This document shows positions 1-12,151 of a stretch of DNA of 64,000 nt, one piece after another. How positions within the stretch are numbered: the first letter of the stretch is position 1; the number at the start of each line of letters is the position of its first letter. Made by a program: the position numbers and the translations under genes. The DNA is from Protula sp. h YS-2021. Lineage: Eukaryota; Annelida; Polychaeta; Sabellida; Serpulidae. Location of the stretch: positions 13,299,556 through 13,363,555 of the forward strand of contig OX457027.1 in NCBI GenBank assembly GCA_949752745.1. Reading direction: 5' to 3'. The notes beneath the pieces are model-generated. The model was not told the DNA's origin, searched no databases, and saw only the letters and a program-made list of their open reading frames with translations.

Positions 1-292
1 CGCCCGGGTCGTAGCCTGTAGACGCTTTGAGTCTTGACCCTATAGCGGCCCTATAGCCCTCGATGGAACTTACCTTTAATTTCACCTCCGTGAAAAGGTG
101 ATCGAGGAAATCCGCTACCACTGCTGGGCTAGCCTGAAACGGATCTAGCTTAGAAGTGCTACACCAAGCGGCAAATTTATTCCACTGCGACCTGTAAACT
201 TTGGCCGTTGAACCCTTGTGACTGTTTACTATTTTCTCTCTCACCTGCTTAGAAAAACCCTTGTTTTTCAGAAAGGACTGGTCAGACACCAT
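1..292 (-). CDS. DIRS-type tyrosine recombinase, N-terminal part, cut by window edge
   Basis: The minus strand reads open from an ATG at 292 to the left edge, about 97 codons, and is also open upstream of that ATG. Visible motifs include STAKVYRSQWNKFAAWC, followed by a helix-rich stretch ending in EGYRAAIGSRLKAS. This resembles the SAM-like core-binding domain at the start of phage-integrase-type recombinases. DIRS elements use such an enzyme, instead of a DDE integrase, to insert a circular DNA copy. The catalytic R-H-R-Y residues would lie beyond the edge, so activity cannot be judged. The ATG lies 25 bases inside the end of the RT ORF in another frame, which is the overlapping ORF layout typical of DIRS. 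Identification comes from motif and context; the exact start is uncertain. Confidence 0.78.
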   Translation of the reverse strand, partial: MVSDQSFLKNKGFSKQVREKIVNSHKGSTAKVYRSQWNKFAAWCSTSKLDPFQASPAVVADFLDHLFTEVKLKVSSIEGYRAAIGSRLKASTGYDPG

Positions 293-2382
293 AGGTGGAG
301 GTTCAGTAAGCGAGGGGAGGGGTGGAAGTGATGCCAATGGGGTTGTGATAGCAACTCGTTGTGGCATGGGATCGGTATCGACCTTACTACCTTGCAATGG
401 AGTAGGAGGGCGAACCATGGGGCTTCCGGTGTCCATGGGGCAATGAGTAATAGGAACGGTGGTTTCAACTCGATTACTCTCTGCAGGACTTGCCCTAAGA
501 TTGCTTGTGGGGGAAAGGCATACAGTACCTCGTCCCGTGGCCACTGACAATTGAGAGCGTCTACTGCCCAAGCTGCTGGGTCCGGGCAAGGAGACACGTA
601 CCGGGGAAGTTGGGTGGTCATCGCGTTTGCAAACAGATCCAGAGTCGGGGCACCCCATGGGGATTGGTGTGTCACCCACTGAAAGGACCGAGGGGATAGG
701 CACCACTCGGTGTTGATAACTTGACCCTGTCTGGAGGCTAAGTCCGCTAGGACGTTTAATTTCCCGGCCAGGTGACGGGCGGAAACGGTCACCTGTTCCT
801 CCCTGGCCTTTGAAAGAATTTGGAATGCCAGTTTGGACAGGGATCGTGATTTGGTGCCCCCCTGCTTGTTGAGGTAAGCTATGGCTGTGGAGTTGTCTAA
901 CCGAAAAAGGACTGCCTTGTTTCTGAGTTGGTTGGTCAGCTTGATTAGGGCAATCCAGACCACCCGAAGCTCCAGCCAGTTTATGTGGTAGGACTGAAGC
1001 GAGGGTGGCCATTTGCCCTTCCATACCTGACCATTCCAATAAATTCCCCACCCCGCATGGGACGCATCGGTCTGAATCTCTATCTCCGGGGTGGGGGGCT
1101 GAAATGGCATTCCTTCGGACATAATTAGAACATCGCACCACCACTGTAGGGCTTGTAGGGTTACCTGTGAAACTTGCATCCTCGCTGCGGGTGAACGACC
1201 CTGATGCAACGCCCATCTTACCTGGCTTTGAAATGGCCTGTAATGGAGACGGCCCAGGGGGACTGTCTTCTCTGTTGCCACTAACAGGCCGAGGAGCGAT
1301 TCCATGGCCTGTAATCTCACCTTCTTTCCTGGGGAAATACCTTTTATGGCATCTGCAATTCTCTGGCGGCGTTCTGGCGTAGGGAACGCCTTTGCTATTG
1401 CCAGATCCCAAAACTCCCCTAGAAAGGTAATGGACTGTTTGGGGGTTAGTTCGGACTTGGCTAGATTTACTACTAGACCTACCTCTAGTGCCTTGCGAAC
1501 TAAAGACATTGTATGATTCTCGGTTACCTGCCTGTCTTGGTTCGCCAGAAACCAGTCGTCCAGATACTGAAAGACTAACATCCCTTCTAGCCGTGCCCAT
1601 GTTTTCAGTACTTTCATGACCTTGGAGAAAACGTACGGGGCCGTAGCCAGACCGAAGGGAAGTGCCAGAAACCAAAATCGTCTTTTCCCTACTTGAAAGG
1701 CTAGAAATTTTCTTGCCGAGCGATGGAGAGGAATATGGAGGTAAGCATCGGAGAGATCTATGGAGGTACCCCACATCCCTTCCCGTAATGACCCTTTTAT
1801 CACCTGGGCCGTGTCCATCTGAAAGGTGATCACTCGGAGAAAACCGTTTATGGGGGAAAGGTCGATTACCAGCCTCCACCCTCCGGATTTCTTGGGAACC
1901 AGAAAAACTCTGCTGAAAAAACCCATTTGATTTTCTGGCATTTCCTCTATCGCCTGTTTTTGAGACAAGCTCAGTAGCATTTCTTGGAGAGCTCGGTCTT
2001 TTTCTGACCCCTTGGCGTAAGAGGTGACTAGTTGTCTTGGCGCATGGGCGGTTAGGGGAATAGGGCACCTGAGCCCGTTCCGGTCTCGTTTGAAAGGTAG
2101 GGAGTAACCTCTCTTTAACCAACGTACTACCCTTCGAGACGCCCCCATTTCTGCCCATTGCTGCCAAAACTTTCCTAGTCTTCCTCCTACGGGCAAGGAG
2201 GCGTTTAAGGAAAGTAAATTTTCCAAGTCTCTTAAGTTTGCTAAAGTATCGCCAGGAGATAAGGGAATCTCGTGACGGTACTTTGGTTGGCTGCTACCTG
2301 AACGACTGTGGAGCCGGACCCTCTGTCTTGCTGCCGGGGCTGGGTTTCGGTTTCTTGACAGGGGGCTGTTGTGGCTGCGCAC
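268..2382 (-). CDS. DIRS retrotransposon reverse transcriptase / RNase H polyprotein
   Basis: This 704-residue ORF has no internal stop. Residues about 150-330 carry the reverse transcriptase: SRVFLVPKKSGGWRLVIDLS at 157-176, a catalytic aspartate in SIDLSDAYLHIPLH at 207-220, LPFGLATAPY at 241-250, and the YLDD box at 273-276. RNase H follows with IQTDASHAGWG (D439), NWLELR (E471), RLDNSTA (D496) and LADLASRQ (D547), so all four acidic residues are present. After RNase H comes the DIRS-typical region with LDLFANAMTTQLPRYVSP and APWTPEAPWF, which some authors relate to a methyltransferase. It overlaps the gag ORF by 89 bases upstream and the recombinase ORF downstream. The intact frame suggests a fairly recent insertion. 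The class assignment is strong; present activity is not shown. Confidence 0.93.
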   Translation of the reverse strand: MRSHNSPLSRNRNPAPAARQRVRLHSRSGSSQPKYRHEIPLSPGDTLANLRDLENLLSLNASLPVGGRLGKFWQQWAEMGASRRVVRWLKRGYSLPFKRDRNGLRCPIPLTAHAPRQLVTSYAKGSEKDRALQEMLLSLSQKQAIEEMPENQMGFFSRVFLVPKKSGGWRLVIDLSPINGFLRVITFQMDTAQVIKGSLREGMWGTSIDLSDAYLHIPLHRSARKFLAFQVGKRRFWFLALPFGLATAPYVFSKVMKVLKTWARLEGMLVFQYLDDWFLANQDRQVTENHTMSLVRKALEVGLVVNLAKSELTPKQSITFLGEFWDLAIAKAFPTPERRQRIADAIKGISPGKKVRLQAMESLLGLLVATEKTVPLGRLHYRPFQSQVRWALHQGRSPAARMQVSQVTLQALQWWCDVLIMSEGMPFQPPTPEIEIQTDASHAGWGIYWNGQVWKGKWPPSLQSYHINWLELRVVWIALIKLTNQLRNKAVLFRLDNSTAIAYLNKQGGTKSRSLSKLAFQILSKAREEQVTVSARHLAGKLNVLADLASRQGQVINTEWCLSPRSFQWVTHQSPWGAPTLDLFANAMTTQLPRYVSPCPDPAAWAVDALNCQWPRDEVLYAFPPQAILGQVLQRVIELKPPFLLLIAPWTPEAPWFALLLHCKVVRSIPIPCHNELLSQPHWHHFHPSPRLLNLHLWCLTSPF

Positions 2383-4591
2383 TCGGCTTAGACGGTGCTG
2401 GAGAGGACTGTTGTGGTCTCTTCCTCTTCAGTGGACGTTTGAAGGAGGAGCGAGACATCCTGGACATCAGGGCATAATCTTGCGAAAGCGAACGACTTTC
2501 CTGGTTCACCCTCTCTATCTCGGCGGGAGGAAATAGTTCTCGTTCCTCCAGGATAGGTGCATGACGCAGGTCCCGCAAACCTTTGACACTAGACCAGCAG
2601 TGCTGGAGAAAGGCATCTCGACGTAAGTAGACCATTGAAGTCATCAAAAAAGTGGAAAGTTTGACCACGTCTCGGGTAGCTAAGGCCAGGCATTCCATCA
2701 ATTTAGCAGACACGGGATCACTAAGGCGAAGTTCTTCCGAACGCGACTTTAGTGCTTTAAGTGCATGATCTTGAAAAGACATAATGTTCAGGATGTGGCG
2801 AGAAGACGCCTCGATGGTCTTTGCGTCTTTCTCCACTAATGGAATGTCTGAGTCACTACGCACTGTGGGCATCCAGACTGTACGCTTCACGGGCTGCTCC
2901 AGTGCCTCTAGGGGAATTTTTTCATCCGCTGACCGATATGGTCCTGGTCGTACTGAGCAATGTTTAGATAAATGGAAACGCGACAACGTGCGACCCTCAC
3001 CGGCGTCCATCTTCTTGAACTCTTTCGCGCGGACCGTGACAGCATGAGCAATGCCCTCACTGGTGGCTAGTGCGATAAACGAGTCCTGTTGTGGTGGAGC
3101 TGCCTGAGATGTCATCCGAATGGGCGGATCCTCCTTATCTAAATTTGGGGAGCCACAGGAGACCTCTGCTAAGCGGGCTATCTCTTGAATGGCATCCCTG
3201 AACGGCACGTCTTCTGGTGCAATCGTAGAAGCAGAACTCGAGGGAGCCGCGTCCTCGACCGATGGGGCAAGATCTGGTGGAGAGGGAGTACGGATGGGCC
3301 GTCTGCCCGCTGCCGCTGGATCTCTCCAAAGTCGATGCCCTTGGCCGGGAGAACGCACCTGCTCCACTGCCCGTAACGGTAAATGACAACGGGAATGTAC
3401 TGACGTACCCTCGGATTCTTCTTCCCCGTCTTCCACCTCCGACTCCTGTTCATCAGATGCTGCTTCTGGGAGTTGGGATTGTGAAAAATGTGCCATGTGG
3501 GGTTCCCCTACTGGGGTGTAAATTTCTTTCTCCCTGTTGCTTGGGACTGCTGCTAGGGGAGAATTTTCCATCGGCCCGATTTCCTCATCATCTTCCAGCA
3601 ATGCGGAGACTTGGCCCGAAAGGGGCACGCCCACGGAATCCTCCTCGCTGATGGTGACCGTTTCGGGAATATCCACGTTAGAGTCCAGCGGGAGGTGAGG
3701 TACAGGCGAGCCCGATATCGCTGCCACTGACTGAATTTCCGGAGGAGGACGAGAAACCGTAGCTGATGGTTTAGGCTTTTGCCTTTGACTAAGCAGACTC
3801 TCCTGCTTCTGAACTTGACTCTGTAAATCCAAAAGTTGTTTTTGCAGTTGCGATTGCATAGACAAAAACGCTGAAAATTCACTCGGGAGACGCTGCAGCT
3901 GAGGAGGGGGGGATAAGTCCTCTCGCGGGGGAATGCCTAACTGGCCTGTAACCGCCGAAAGTACTGTTCCCGTATCCTTATGCGTTAAAGTCACTTGTTC
4001 CTCAGACGGGGACTTAAACGCCCCTCCTGGACTGCCACTGGGTTTCACTCTAGGAGGTGAGGCCCATGCCTCGCGGAGACGATCCCGTTCTTGCCCTTCC
4101 GGGATGTCCAATTCTGCTACAGTCTCAGAAAATGCACGTCCTTTACTCTTGGACTTTTTATGTCTCTTAACTGGCGTAGCGGATTCCGATTCTGCACCAG
4201 TGTCTACGTGTACGGGGGTGGAGACCTGGCCCAGAATAACGGAGCTAGCCTTCTTCATGGTATCACGAATAAATTCACGAGTAACAAACGAAGCTGACGA
4301 AAGGAATTTGCGCTTATCCCTCCTGCGCTCGTTCTTGGTCCTATTCCGTAATAGGACTTTCCAATCCTCTGGAGAAAGATGTAGACACTCGCCACACTGG
4401 CTGTCTGGCTCACACAGAGGTATTCCACTATTCCGTCTACAGCGGTCGCAGATGGAGTGGGGGTTACACGCGGTTGGAGGATGGATACACTGAGGCAGTA
4501 ACGGTGGAGAATGTAGACTGGCCTCTGTCATATCTGAAATGCAAGCAGAGAAAAACAACGGTGAGAATATGTAGTATAAAACAACGCACAA
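2294..4591 (-). CDS. DIRS retrotransposon gag-like ORF1 protein
   Basis: This is a 765-residue open frame just upstream of the RT ORF on the same strand. A second in-frame ATG at 4531 gives a start of MTEASLHSPP and is more plausible, because the first 20 residues are hydrophobic and low in similarity to the rest. Near the N terminus is a Cys/His cluster: H45, C48, C51, C60, C66, C69 and H71, counted from the first ATG. It looks like a zinc-binding knuckle. The middle is acidic, Ser/Pro-rich and probably disordered, with a Gln-rich coiled-coil-like stretch (LQSQVQKQESLLSQRQK). The C-terminal half, about residues 480-700, looks globular. The tail is rich in Lys, Pro and Gln (FKRPLKRKRPQQ) and could bind nucleic acid. 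The role as particle or RNA-binding protein is inferred from position in the DIRS element. Confidence 0.85.
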   Translation of the reverse strand: MCVVLYYIFSPLFFSACISDMTEASLHSPPLLPQCIHPPTACNPHSICDRCRRNSGIPLCEPDSQCGECLHLSPEDWKVLLRNRTKNERRRDKRKFLSSASFVTREFIRDTMKKASSVILGQVSTPVHVDTGAESESATPVKRHKKSKSKGRAFSETVAELDIPEGQERDRLREAWASPPRVKPSGSPGGAFKSPSEEQVTLTHKDTGTVLSAVTGQLGIPPREDLSPPPQLQRLPSEFSAFLSMQSQLQKQLLDLQSQVQKQESLLSQRQKPKPSATVSRPPPEIQSVAAISGSPVPHLPLDSNVDIPETVTISEEDSVGVPLSGQVSALLEDDEEIGPMENSPLAAVPSNREKEIYTPVGEPHMAHFSQSQLPEAASDEQESEVEDGEEESEGTSVHSRCHLPLRAVEQVRSPGQGHRLWRDPAAAGRRPIRTPSPPDLAPSVEDAAPSSSASTIAPEDVPFRDAIQEIARLAEVSCGSPNLDKEDPPIRMTSQAAPPQQDSFIALATSEGIAHAVTVRAKEFKKMDAGEGRTLSRFHLSKHCSVRPGPYRSADEKIPLEALEQPVKRTVWMPTVRSDSDIPLVEKDAKTIEASSRHILNIMSFQDHALKALKSRSEELRLSDPVSAKLMECLALATRDVVKLSTFLMTSMVYLRRDAFLQHCWSSVKGLRDLRHAPILEERELFPPAEIERVNQESRSLSQDYALMSRMSRSSFKRPLKRKRPQQSSPAPSKPSAQPQQPPVKKPKPSPGSKTEGPAPQSFR

Positions 4592-5640
4592 AACTACATT
4601 TCTCCGTGCTTTGCTTCAACTGCAAGCTTTAACCTTCCAAGCTGTGTTTACAATTGCTTAAACACCGCAATAACTCGCTGGGTCTAAGGAAAGACGAAAA
4701 GAGATGCTTCCCGGAACGATAACGTTCCCCGGGCCGTAACGGGCTGGACCGTAATGGCACCACCCGTGTCGGATATGGATCTCTCTTGCCTCAGATGCAC
4801 CTGGGACCATCGGACCGTAACGGGTTTTGTGAATCCCGTTGGACCAGAATGGTCTTCTCGCACCCGTGACCGTAAGACCACAAAGGGAAAACGGTCCTGG
4901 CAAAGAAAATGACCCTCAGACGTCACAGAAAACGTCTCTTTTCGTCGGAGAACGCTGTCAGACTTGCAGAACCTGCTCTACAAAGACTGAGAAGCGACCC
5001 ATGGAGTAAAGCTTAAGCAAAAACTGGCCATTTCCGCGATGACACAGCTGGCTGGTAAAGCTTGGAGTCTGATCAGGTCCAGCAGCCTGAAAAGATCCTA
5101 CTCCTAGACGAACTGAGGTGGAACTGGTAAGTTCCTCGATCTGAATGAAAGTGGAGAAAGAGGCGCACTTCTCGGGACTAGGAAAGTGTCTCCGTGATCG
5201 TGCAAACTCAACCTAATCAGACCGAAGAGTAAGATGGCGAATAAACACACTTCGGCTCCATAAATTTATCCCAACGCACAATAATAGATAAAACAATCCA
5301 TTAGGCAGTGAATTAAGTAAAAAATGAAGCAATTCGCACCTTAAACCAGTTCCCTTGCTGCAAAAAAACCGGCAGCACACAGAATGGCGTGTTGTAACGA
5401 CGCCACGCAAAAAGGGAATGTCGTTTATACGAGACTAGCAGACGACGTCTCGGGCATTCTGATTGGCCATAGGATGGATGGAAGGGTTAGAGTATCTTGA
5501 ACAGTACCTCAAAAAGTTCTTTTTTATATTGCGTGGTAAATATTACTGGAAGGGAACCCATTAAAAGTGGAGATAAGCGAATTCAAAGCTTTTGCGAAGT
5601 AAAAGTATAGATAACAAAACTAAGCCCCTGTCTGGTTACA
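4592..5640 (-). other. Probable 5' leader and terminal region of the DIRS element
   Basis: No coding frame is visible here. The segment lies directly upstream of the gag-like ORF and is less AT-rich than the DNA beyond it up to about 5.2 kb, with several short runs of the form CCGTAACGG. The outer inverted terminal repeat of DIRS should lie near here. Its boundary cannot be set, because the opposite end of the element lies outside the window. Confidence 0.4.
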
Positions 5641-5719
5641 CACTTGCTACCGTAATCCCTAGCAACAATATCTAAGACGGCAACATTCTCAGTGTTGTAA
5701 GTAATGCGCCGCAAAAATA

Positions 5720-5930
5720 CAGTGGATTCCCCACTGACTGACAGTGGTCCGATCTCAGGCATTTTGAGAGCTCGAGACCGAAAAAAGCGGTCCGAAGTGG
5801 TCCGATCCGAGGTGGTCCGAATTGGGAGTTTTCTTAACCATTGAAGTCTATGGCGCGCATTCGGGACCGAAAAAAATGTGCCCTAATTCAGAGGTGGTCC
5901 CAAGAGGGAGGTAGCCCGATGCCGAGGTTC

Positions 5931-5935
<5 letters not shown>
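5720..5935. mobile_element. Candidate pogo/Tigger-like MITE
   Basis: The left end reads TA-CAGTGGATTCC, and the right end read inward from the other strand is TA-TAGTGGAACCTC, so the ends are imperfect inverted repeats flanked by TA. Inside are repeated GGTCCGA motifs at about 5750-5900. The end sequence resembles the clearer element at 29896-30083. A long AT run follows directly, so the right boundary and the TA duplication are ambiguous. Confidence 0.4.

Positions 5936-6025
<90 letters not shown>
5934..6025. repeat. (AT)n microsatellite
   Basis: An uninterrupted run of AT dinucleotides about 92 bases long. An apparent reading frame of alternating Ile and Tyr across it is an artefact. Confidence 0.97.
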
Positions 6026-6028
<3 letters not shown>

Positions 6029-6029
6029 T

Positions 6030-8060
6030 AGTGACCATCGACAAAGATTCGCCAGTACTTATTATAGTATTTTAAGCAATGCGGGGCGTTCTGGATTTGC
6101 GTTTCTCTGTCATCACTAAAACCTGTTTTTCTCGCTTACACTATCTACCAGTTCTAAAGGTGACGTAACCATCACTGCATTCCGGATCCGGGACAATGTT
6201 CATTATGATCCAGAATGTGAAAAATAGCATTAGAAGCTGCTATGAATTCGTGGCGTTGCCAGATTATTTTGTATGGCCACCCAAAAAAAAGCTATTTGTG
6301 TGGAAGTTGTTTTGAAGTTTCCAGAAAGACTTAGGATCGTAGCACTTTAGTAGAGAACTTGACAGTGATAGCATTATAGGGCACCGAGGTGCCGTCACGG
6401 TATTCAAGCCGTTTCACATACAACAAACAAACACAAGCAAACAAACAAAACAAGCAACCCCCCCTCCCCCCAAAAAAAGAACAAGGGTAAAAATAGGAAG
6501 AAAATGTGTGTGATGTTTCGGGATTGAAATGTTTCAAAATGAGAGGTAGGAAGAGGTAAAGATAAGAGGTGTGGAGTGGAAATTAGAGCATAGTTATGTG
6601 CTGCGTGTGTTAGAACTGTCACTGTGTTGTCGCCGTTGTGTGTTTGCTCGTCCAAAGAGCATTTAATGTTCCCTTGTTGTATAAACAATGCTGATAAAAG
6701 AATTATAGTTCAGGTAGGAATTGATGTTTGTTTTTGATCTGAGGCATTGTGATTTCGATGCCCCTCTTTGATGAATTCCCATTAAATGATGACATGAATT
6801 TTGAATTTTGAGCCTGTCTTACAAAGCTGTACATTCCATTGGCGCACTGCCATATAAAAATACATAATGTACATAGGGTACATGGGCTACAAGGGTGCAT
6901 AATGATTTAGCATTTAACTTAACGGAAACCTGGCAATATACAAAACCCTTTTCCAACTTAGAAACTTGGTTTCGAAATAAGGTTGTTTTACCTGCAATCT
7001 TCGCCCTTTTTGTTTGTTTTATTTTCTCGCATTTTTGGATGACTTGGTCAACGGAAATAAAACTTGGCATAGGTATGATGGATGGTGAGAATTTGGAAAT
7101 TTAGTTGACCTTCACCTTGGAAGCCAAGTTCAAATTTCAACAAAAAACTAAATACCGTTGGAGAAACTAAGCTCTATTTCGACGCCGTGGGCCTAAACGA
7201 CATCATCTAAGAGATATCTCAGTGACCTTGACGAGGTATCGCAGTGACCTTGACGAGGCAGATCAAGTTCAGCATCCAAGGCCTGAAGATGGCCATTATC
7301 TCGAAAGACGTTAGAAGACGAATTCTGAGCACATTTTCGACCCTTTGTGTTTCAAACAGGCTACGTAAAAGGTATATGATCGATATGGACCGTTTTCGTC
7401 CAGGTCAAGACATAAAACAGGAAGTTGATAATTTTCTTGGAAACCAATAAAGATAAGAGTGATTTTGATTTCATATTCGATATTATGGGCATGACAGATG
7501 TCGTTGTAAGAGGTTGATTTTGACCTTCACCCAAAACAGAAGTTAACCATTATCTCGAAAACCGTTGGAGACCCTGATCCCTTATGGGCATAAAGACGCT
7601 ACATAAAACAACTGACATCTTGAATGTAAAATAAATTGGGCATCCTTTTTCTGAAGTGGCAATGATTTCTATCAACTTTCTGTGAACCATTATTCGTTCA
7701 TTTGGTCGTTTGAATTCCAGGTGAGTCAGATGTAGCTCCAGGTGCCATTATTTTAGATTTTAACGGGTTTTTCGAAAATAGAATTTTATTGGGTCATTCT
7801 GGAAATAAAAATTTAGTGGGATTTTTTTTTAAAAAATGTAGTTTATAGCCGTTCTTGAGGTGTATTGACCTTGAAGTTTTTATCATGGTGACATGATGCT
7901 AAAACTGGACAGTACTGCAGAACTGTTGACATGTTTATACTTTAAAACACTCACGTTGCGGAACAGAAAGAAAACAAGAACTATTCATGTCTTTGTTTAT
8001 GATGTATATTATGTTTGTAGTATTTTGTTCATTAGTTGTGTCACAGTACAGCATAAGACA
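6030..8060. other. Non-coding stretch with degenerate repeats
   Basis: No convincing gene is seen. A phrase like CATTATCTCGAAA-ACGTT-GAGA recurs in decayed form near 7152, 7293 and 7549. A 24-base duplication containing GTGACCTTGACGAGG lies at about 7210-7255. This looks like old transposon or satellite remains. Confidence 0.5.
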
Positions 8061-8064
8061 GTTG

Positions 8065-8548
8065 TGATACAATACTGTCACAAGATAATACTGTCCCAAG
8101 AATATAGTGTTACAGGATAATACTGTTACAAGATAATACTGTCATAAGAATATAGTGTTACGGGATAATACTGTTACAAGATAATATTGTCACAAGATAC
8201 TATTGTTACAGGATAATACTGTTACAAGATAATACTGTTACAAGATAATATTGTCGCAAGATAATATTGTTATAGGATAATACTGTTACAAGATAATACT
8301 GTTACAAGATAATACTGTCACAAGATAATACCGTCACAACAATATAGTGTTACAGGATAATACTGTTACAAGATAATATTGTCACAGATAATATTGTTAC
8401 AGGATAATACTGTTACAAGATAATACTGTTACGAGATAATACCGTCACAAGATAATACCATCACAAGATAATACCATCACAAGATAATACCGTCACAAGA
8501 TAATACTGTCACAAGATAATACTGTCACAAGATAATGCTGTCACACAG
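8065..8548. repeat. 16-bp minisatellite
   Basis: About 30 imperfect tandem copies of a unit like ACTGTTACAAGATAAT. Variants are mainly C/T at GTTACA versus GTCACA, and AAGA versus AGGA. The right-hand copies are more uniform (GTCACAAGATAATACC). Confidence 0.95.
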
Positions 8549-9100
8549 TAGGTTCCTGTTAAGTGCAAAACTGTAGGGTTGTGTGGTCTGAAAAGAGGTC
8601 ATGATATTTTTATGTGTGAAGAAGTGGCGGGTTTGTTTTAGCCAGTCTGACTAGCCAAGGAAGGGTGGTGCCATCGTTTGGTGGCGGCCGCCGCCCGTGT
8701 GCACATCTGCTTGTTTGCTGGTATCGCCTGCTAAAGGGTCTGAGTGGTTTGTGGTCCACACACCTTTCAAACTTATCGTTTAATTATTGTTTCATTTTCT
8801 TGGTATTGACATGAACTACATCGTTATATACAGCGGTTATTGAGCACAGAACAATGAGAAAGATTTGAATAAAAATCAGTTACCCAATTTGGTATTTTTT
8901 CTACTTTGATTTGTCAAGAAATATGAATAAAAATTACTTTAAGCATTGATCCTGTTACAGACCCGTGTTACCAAAGTCTAACATCAGGATTCTAAATATA
9001 GCCATATAAATTAGGCTTATGGCAAGTGAATGCCTTTTAACTTGAGGAAAAAGATTGCAAATAAAGAAATGAAAAAGTGCAGAAATATAAGTAGAGAAAA
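8549..9100. other. Unannotated stretch
   Basis: No gene or clear repeat is visible apart from a short GC-rich patch near 8685-8700 (GGCGGCCGCCGCCC). Confidence 0.5.
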
Positions 9101-9102
9101 TA

Positions 9103-9292
9103 CGGTTAGCAGAGTTGGTTAGAGCGTTGGCCTAGTGATCACAAGGTAGCAGGTTCGAATCTGGCTCGGAGTGGTAAGCGGGGAATTGGCGTTCGTTCCA
9201 ACTGCCTCAGCTATCACGGAATTCGAAAATGCCATCCCCTTAAAAAAAGCTTGCTTCTCTTCTGTTATTCTTCTGTTCCAAAAAAAAAAAAC
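9103..9292 (+). mobile_element. tRNA-derived SINE
   Basis: The head carries an internal RNA polymerase III promoter. An A box TAGCAGAGTTGG lies at 9107-9118 and a B box GGTTCGAATCT at 9152-9162, with tRNA-like spacing. A roughly 110-base non-tRNA body and a poly-A run at 9279-9292 follow. The absence of a closed acceptor stem and the A-rich tail indicate a SINE rather than a tRNA gene. Target-site duplications were not found with confidence. Confidence 0.75.
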
Positions 9293-9522
9293 GAAGTAAA
9301 TGAGAAAGTTTATATTCAGGAATAGAATATCCGTAGTCTGGAAGAGCTTTAACAAAAAAAGGAGCTGTTTCATAAGATTCACTTATCCGGATGGTTCCAA
9401 GGGGGCTGGGCTTGACATTTTTAAAATCGGTAATATTTCAAATTCATATTTCAAGTTTCAAATCATGTCTAGTCTTCAACTTTGTATTTTGGTTTGAACT
9501 ATAACAACGAAAAATACAATTG

Positions 9523-11078
<1,556 letters not shown>

Positions 11079-11840
11079 TATGGAATGCCATTTTCACATT
11101 TATTAGGGAATTATTGATATCAAGAATTAATTTTTGCTATCTATAAGTGAATTTTTGATATCTCGAAATGTATTCTTGATCTCAAAAAATAATTTTTGAC
11201 ATCAATAAATATTTAGAGATATCAAGAAACATTTATTGATATCAAAAATGATTTAATGATATCTAAAATTGAGTTTTTGAGACGAAAATTCAATTCTTGA
11301 TAGCAAAAATGAAATATTTGTGAGCAAAATATCAATTTTGAGCTCAATAATTCATTTTCCTTTTATTGATATCAAGAATTTATTTCAGATATCATTATTT
11401 CAGAAGGAGACTTTTTTAATTTGTACTTTGAAATCTGCCAATTAATTTTTGATATCAAAATATCAGTCTAATTTTTTAAATAAGGAATTCAGAAGTACAC
11501 ATCTGTAAATTAAAAACGACTGGTCCTTGTATACAGAATCTTTCTTTAAATTTTTTACTGCATAAAAAGAAAGCAATTCTTAAGATCAAAAATTTTGTGG
11601 TTATTGATCTGAACAATTCAAGTTGGCGATTCGTTAAATTTTATGTAAATGCGTGTCTCCCTTAAGATTTTTTAAGTTTTGTAAATTTGATTTTTTGATT
11701 TCAAAAATAAATTTTTGCCATCTAAAATTCAATTACGGATAGCAAAATATAAATTATTGAGATCTACATTGATTTCTTGATATCTTTAATTATATTTTGA
11801 TATCAAAAATAAGCATTAAATTTTAAAACGGTATTCCATA
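11079..11840. mobile_element. AT-rich inverted-repeat element filled with degenerate GATATC motifs
   Basis: The ends are 16-base inverted repeats: TATGGAATGCCATTTT at 11079-11094, and TATGGAATACCGTTTT read from the other strand at 11825-11840, differing at two positions. The interior is a loose array of palindrome-like phrases such as TTGATATCAA and TTTTTGATATCAAAAAT, spaced about 25-35 bases. No ORF is present. Similar arrays lie at about 25660-26400 and 40295-40600, suggesting a dispersed non-autonomous family. Confidence 0.6.
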
Positions 11841-12151
11841 CTTACCTCTGTCCACTGAAAAATAGTAATTTTCGCATGATGTCTATCTCAGTGACAGATT
11901 TTTTTACTTACTATGCTACAGTTGATACGTACTGAAAAACAAGGTCTTTTTTCCGTTATGGCCTGGGAAAAAATGGTGGAGCGATTAGGAAATAAGAAGG
12001 GGGATTGATTAACTCTCTCTTTTAGTCTGCCGTAGTTATTCCATGCTCCACTTTTAGCATTTAGCTATTCCTGCTTCTGGCCAACCTCTTTTCCACCCAC
12101 TCCAAATAAATAAATAACGAAAATATAAATCACGTAAGCGCAACAATCATT
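11841..12151. other. Unannotated stretch
   Basis: No gene, RNA or clear repeat is seen. Confidence 0.5.

Noticed and set aside
5841..6119. 92-codon frame with a long Ile-Tyr repeat
   Set aside because: It is the translation of an (AT)n microsatellite. The same applies to frames over 18471-18677, 27906-28205 and 32702-33043.
9103..9175. Functional tRNA gene
   Set aside because: A and B boxes are good, but no acceptor stem closes and a poly-A tail follows, which fits a SINE.
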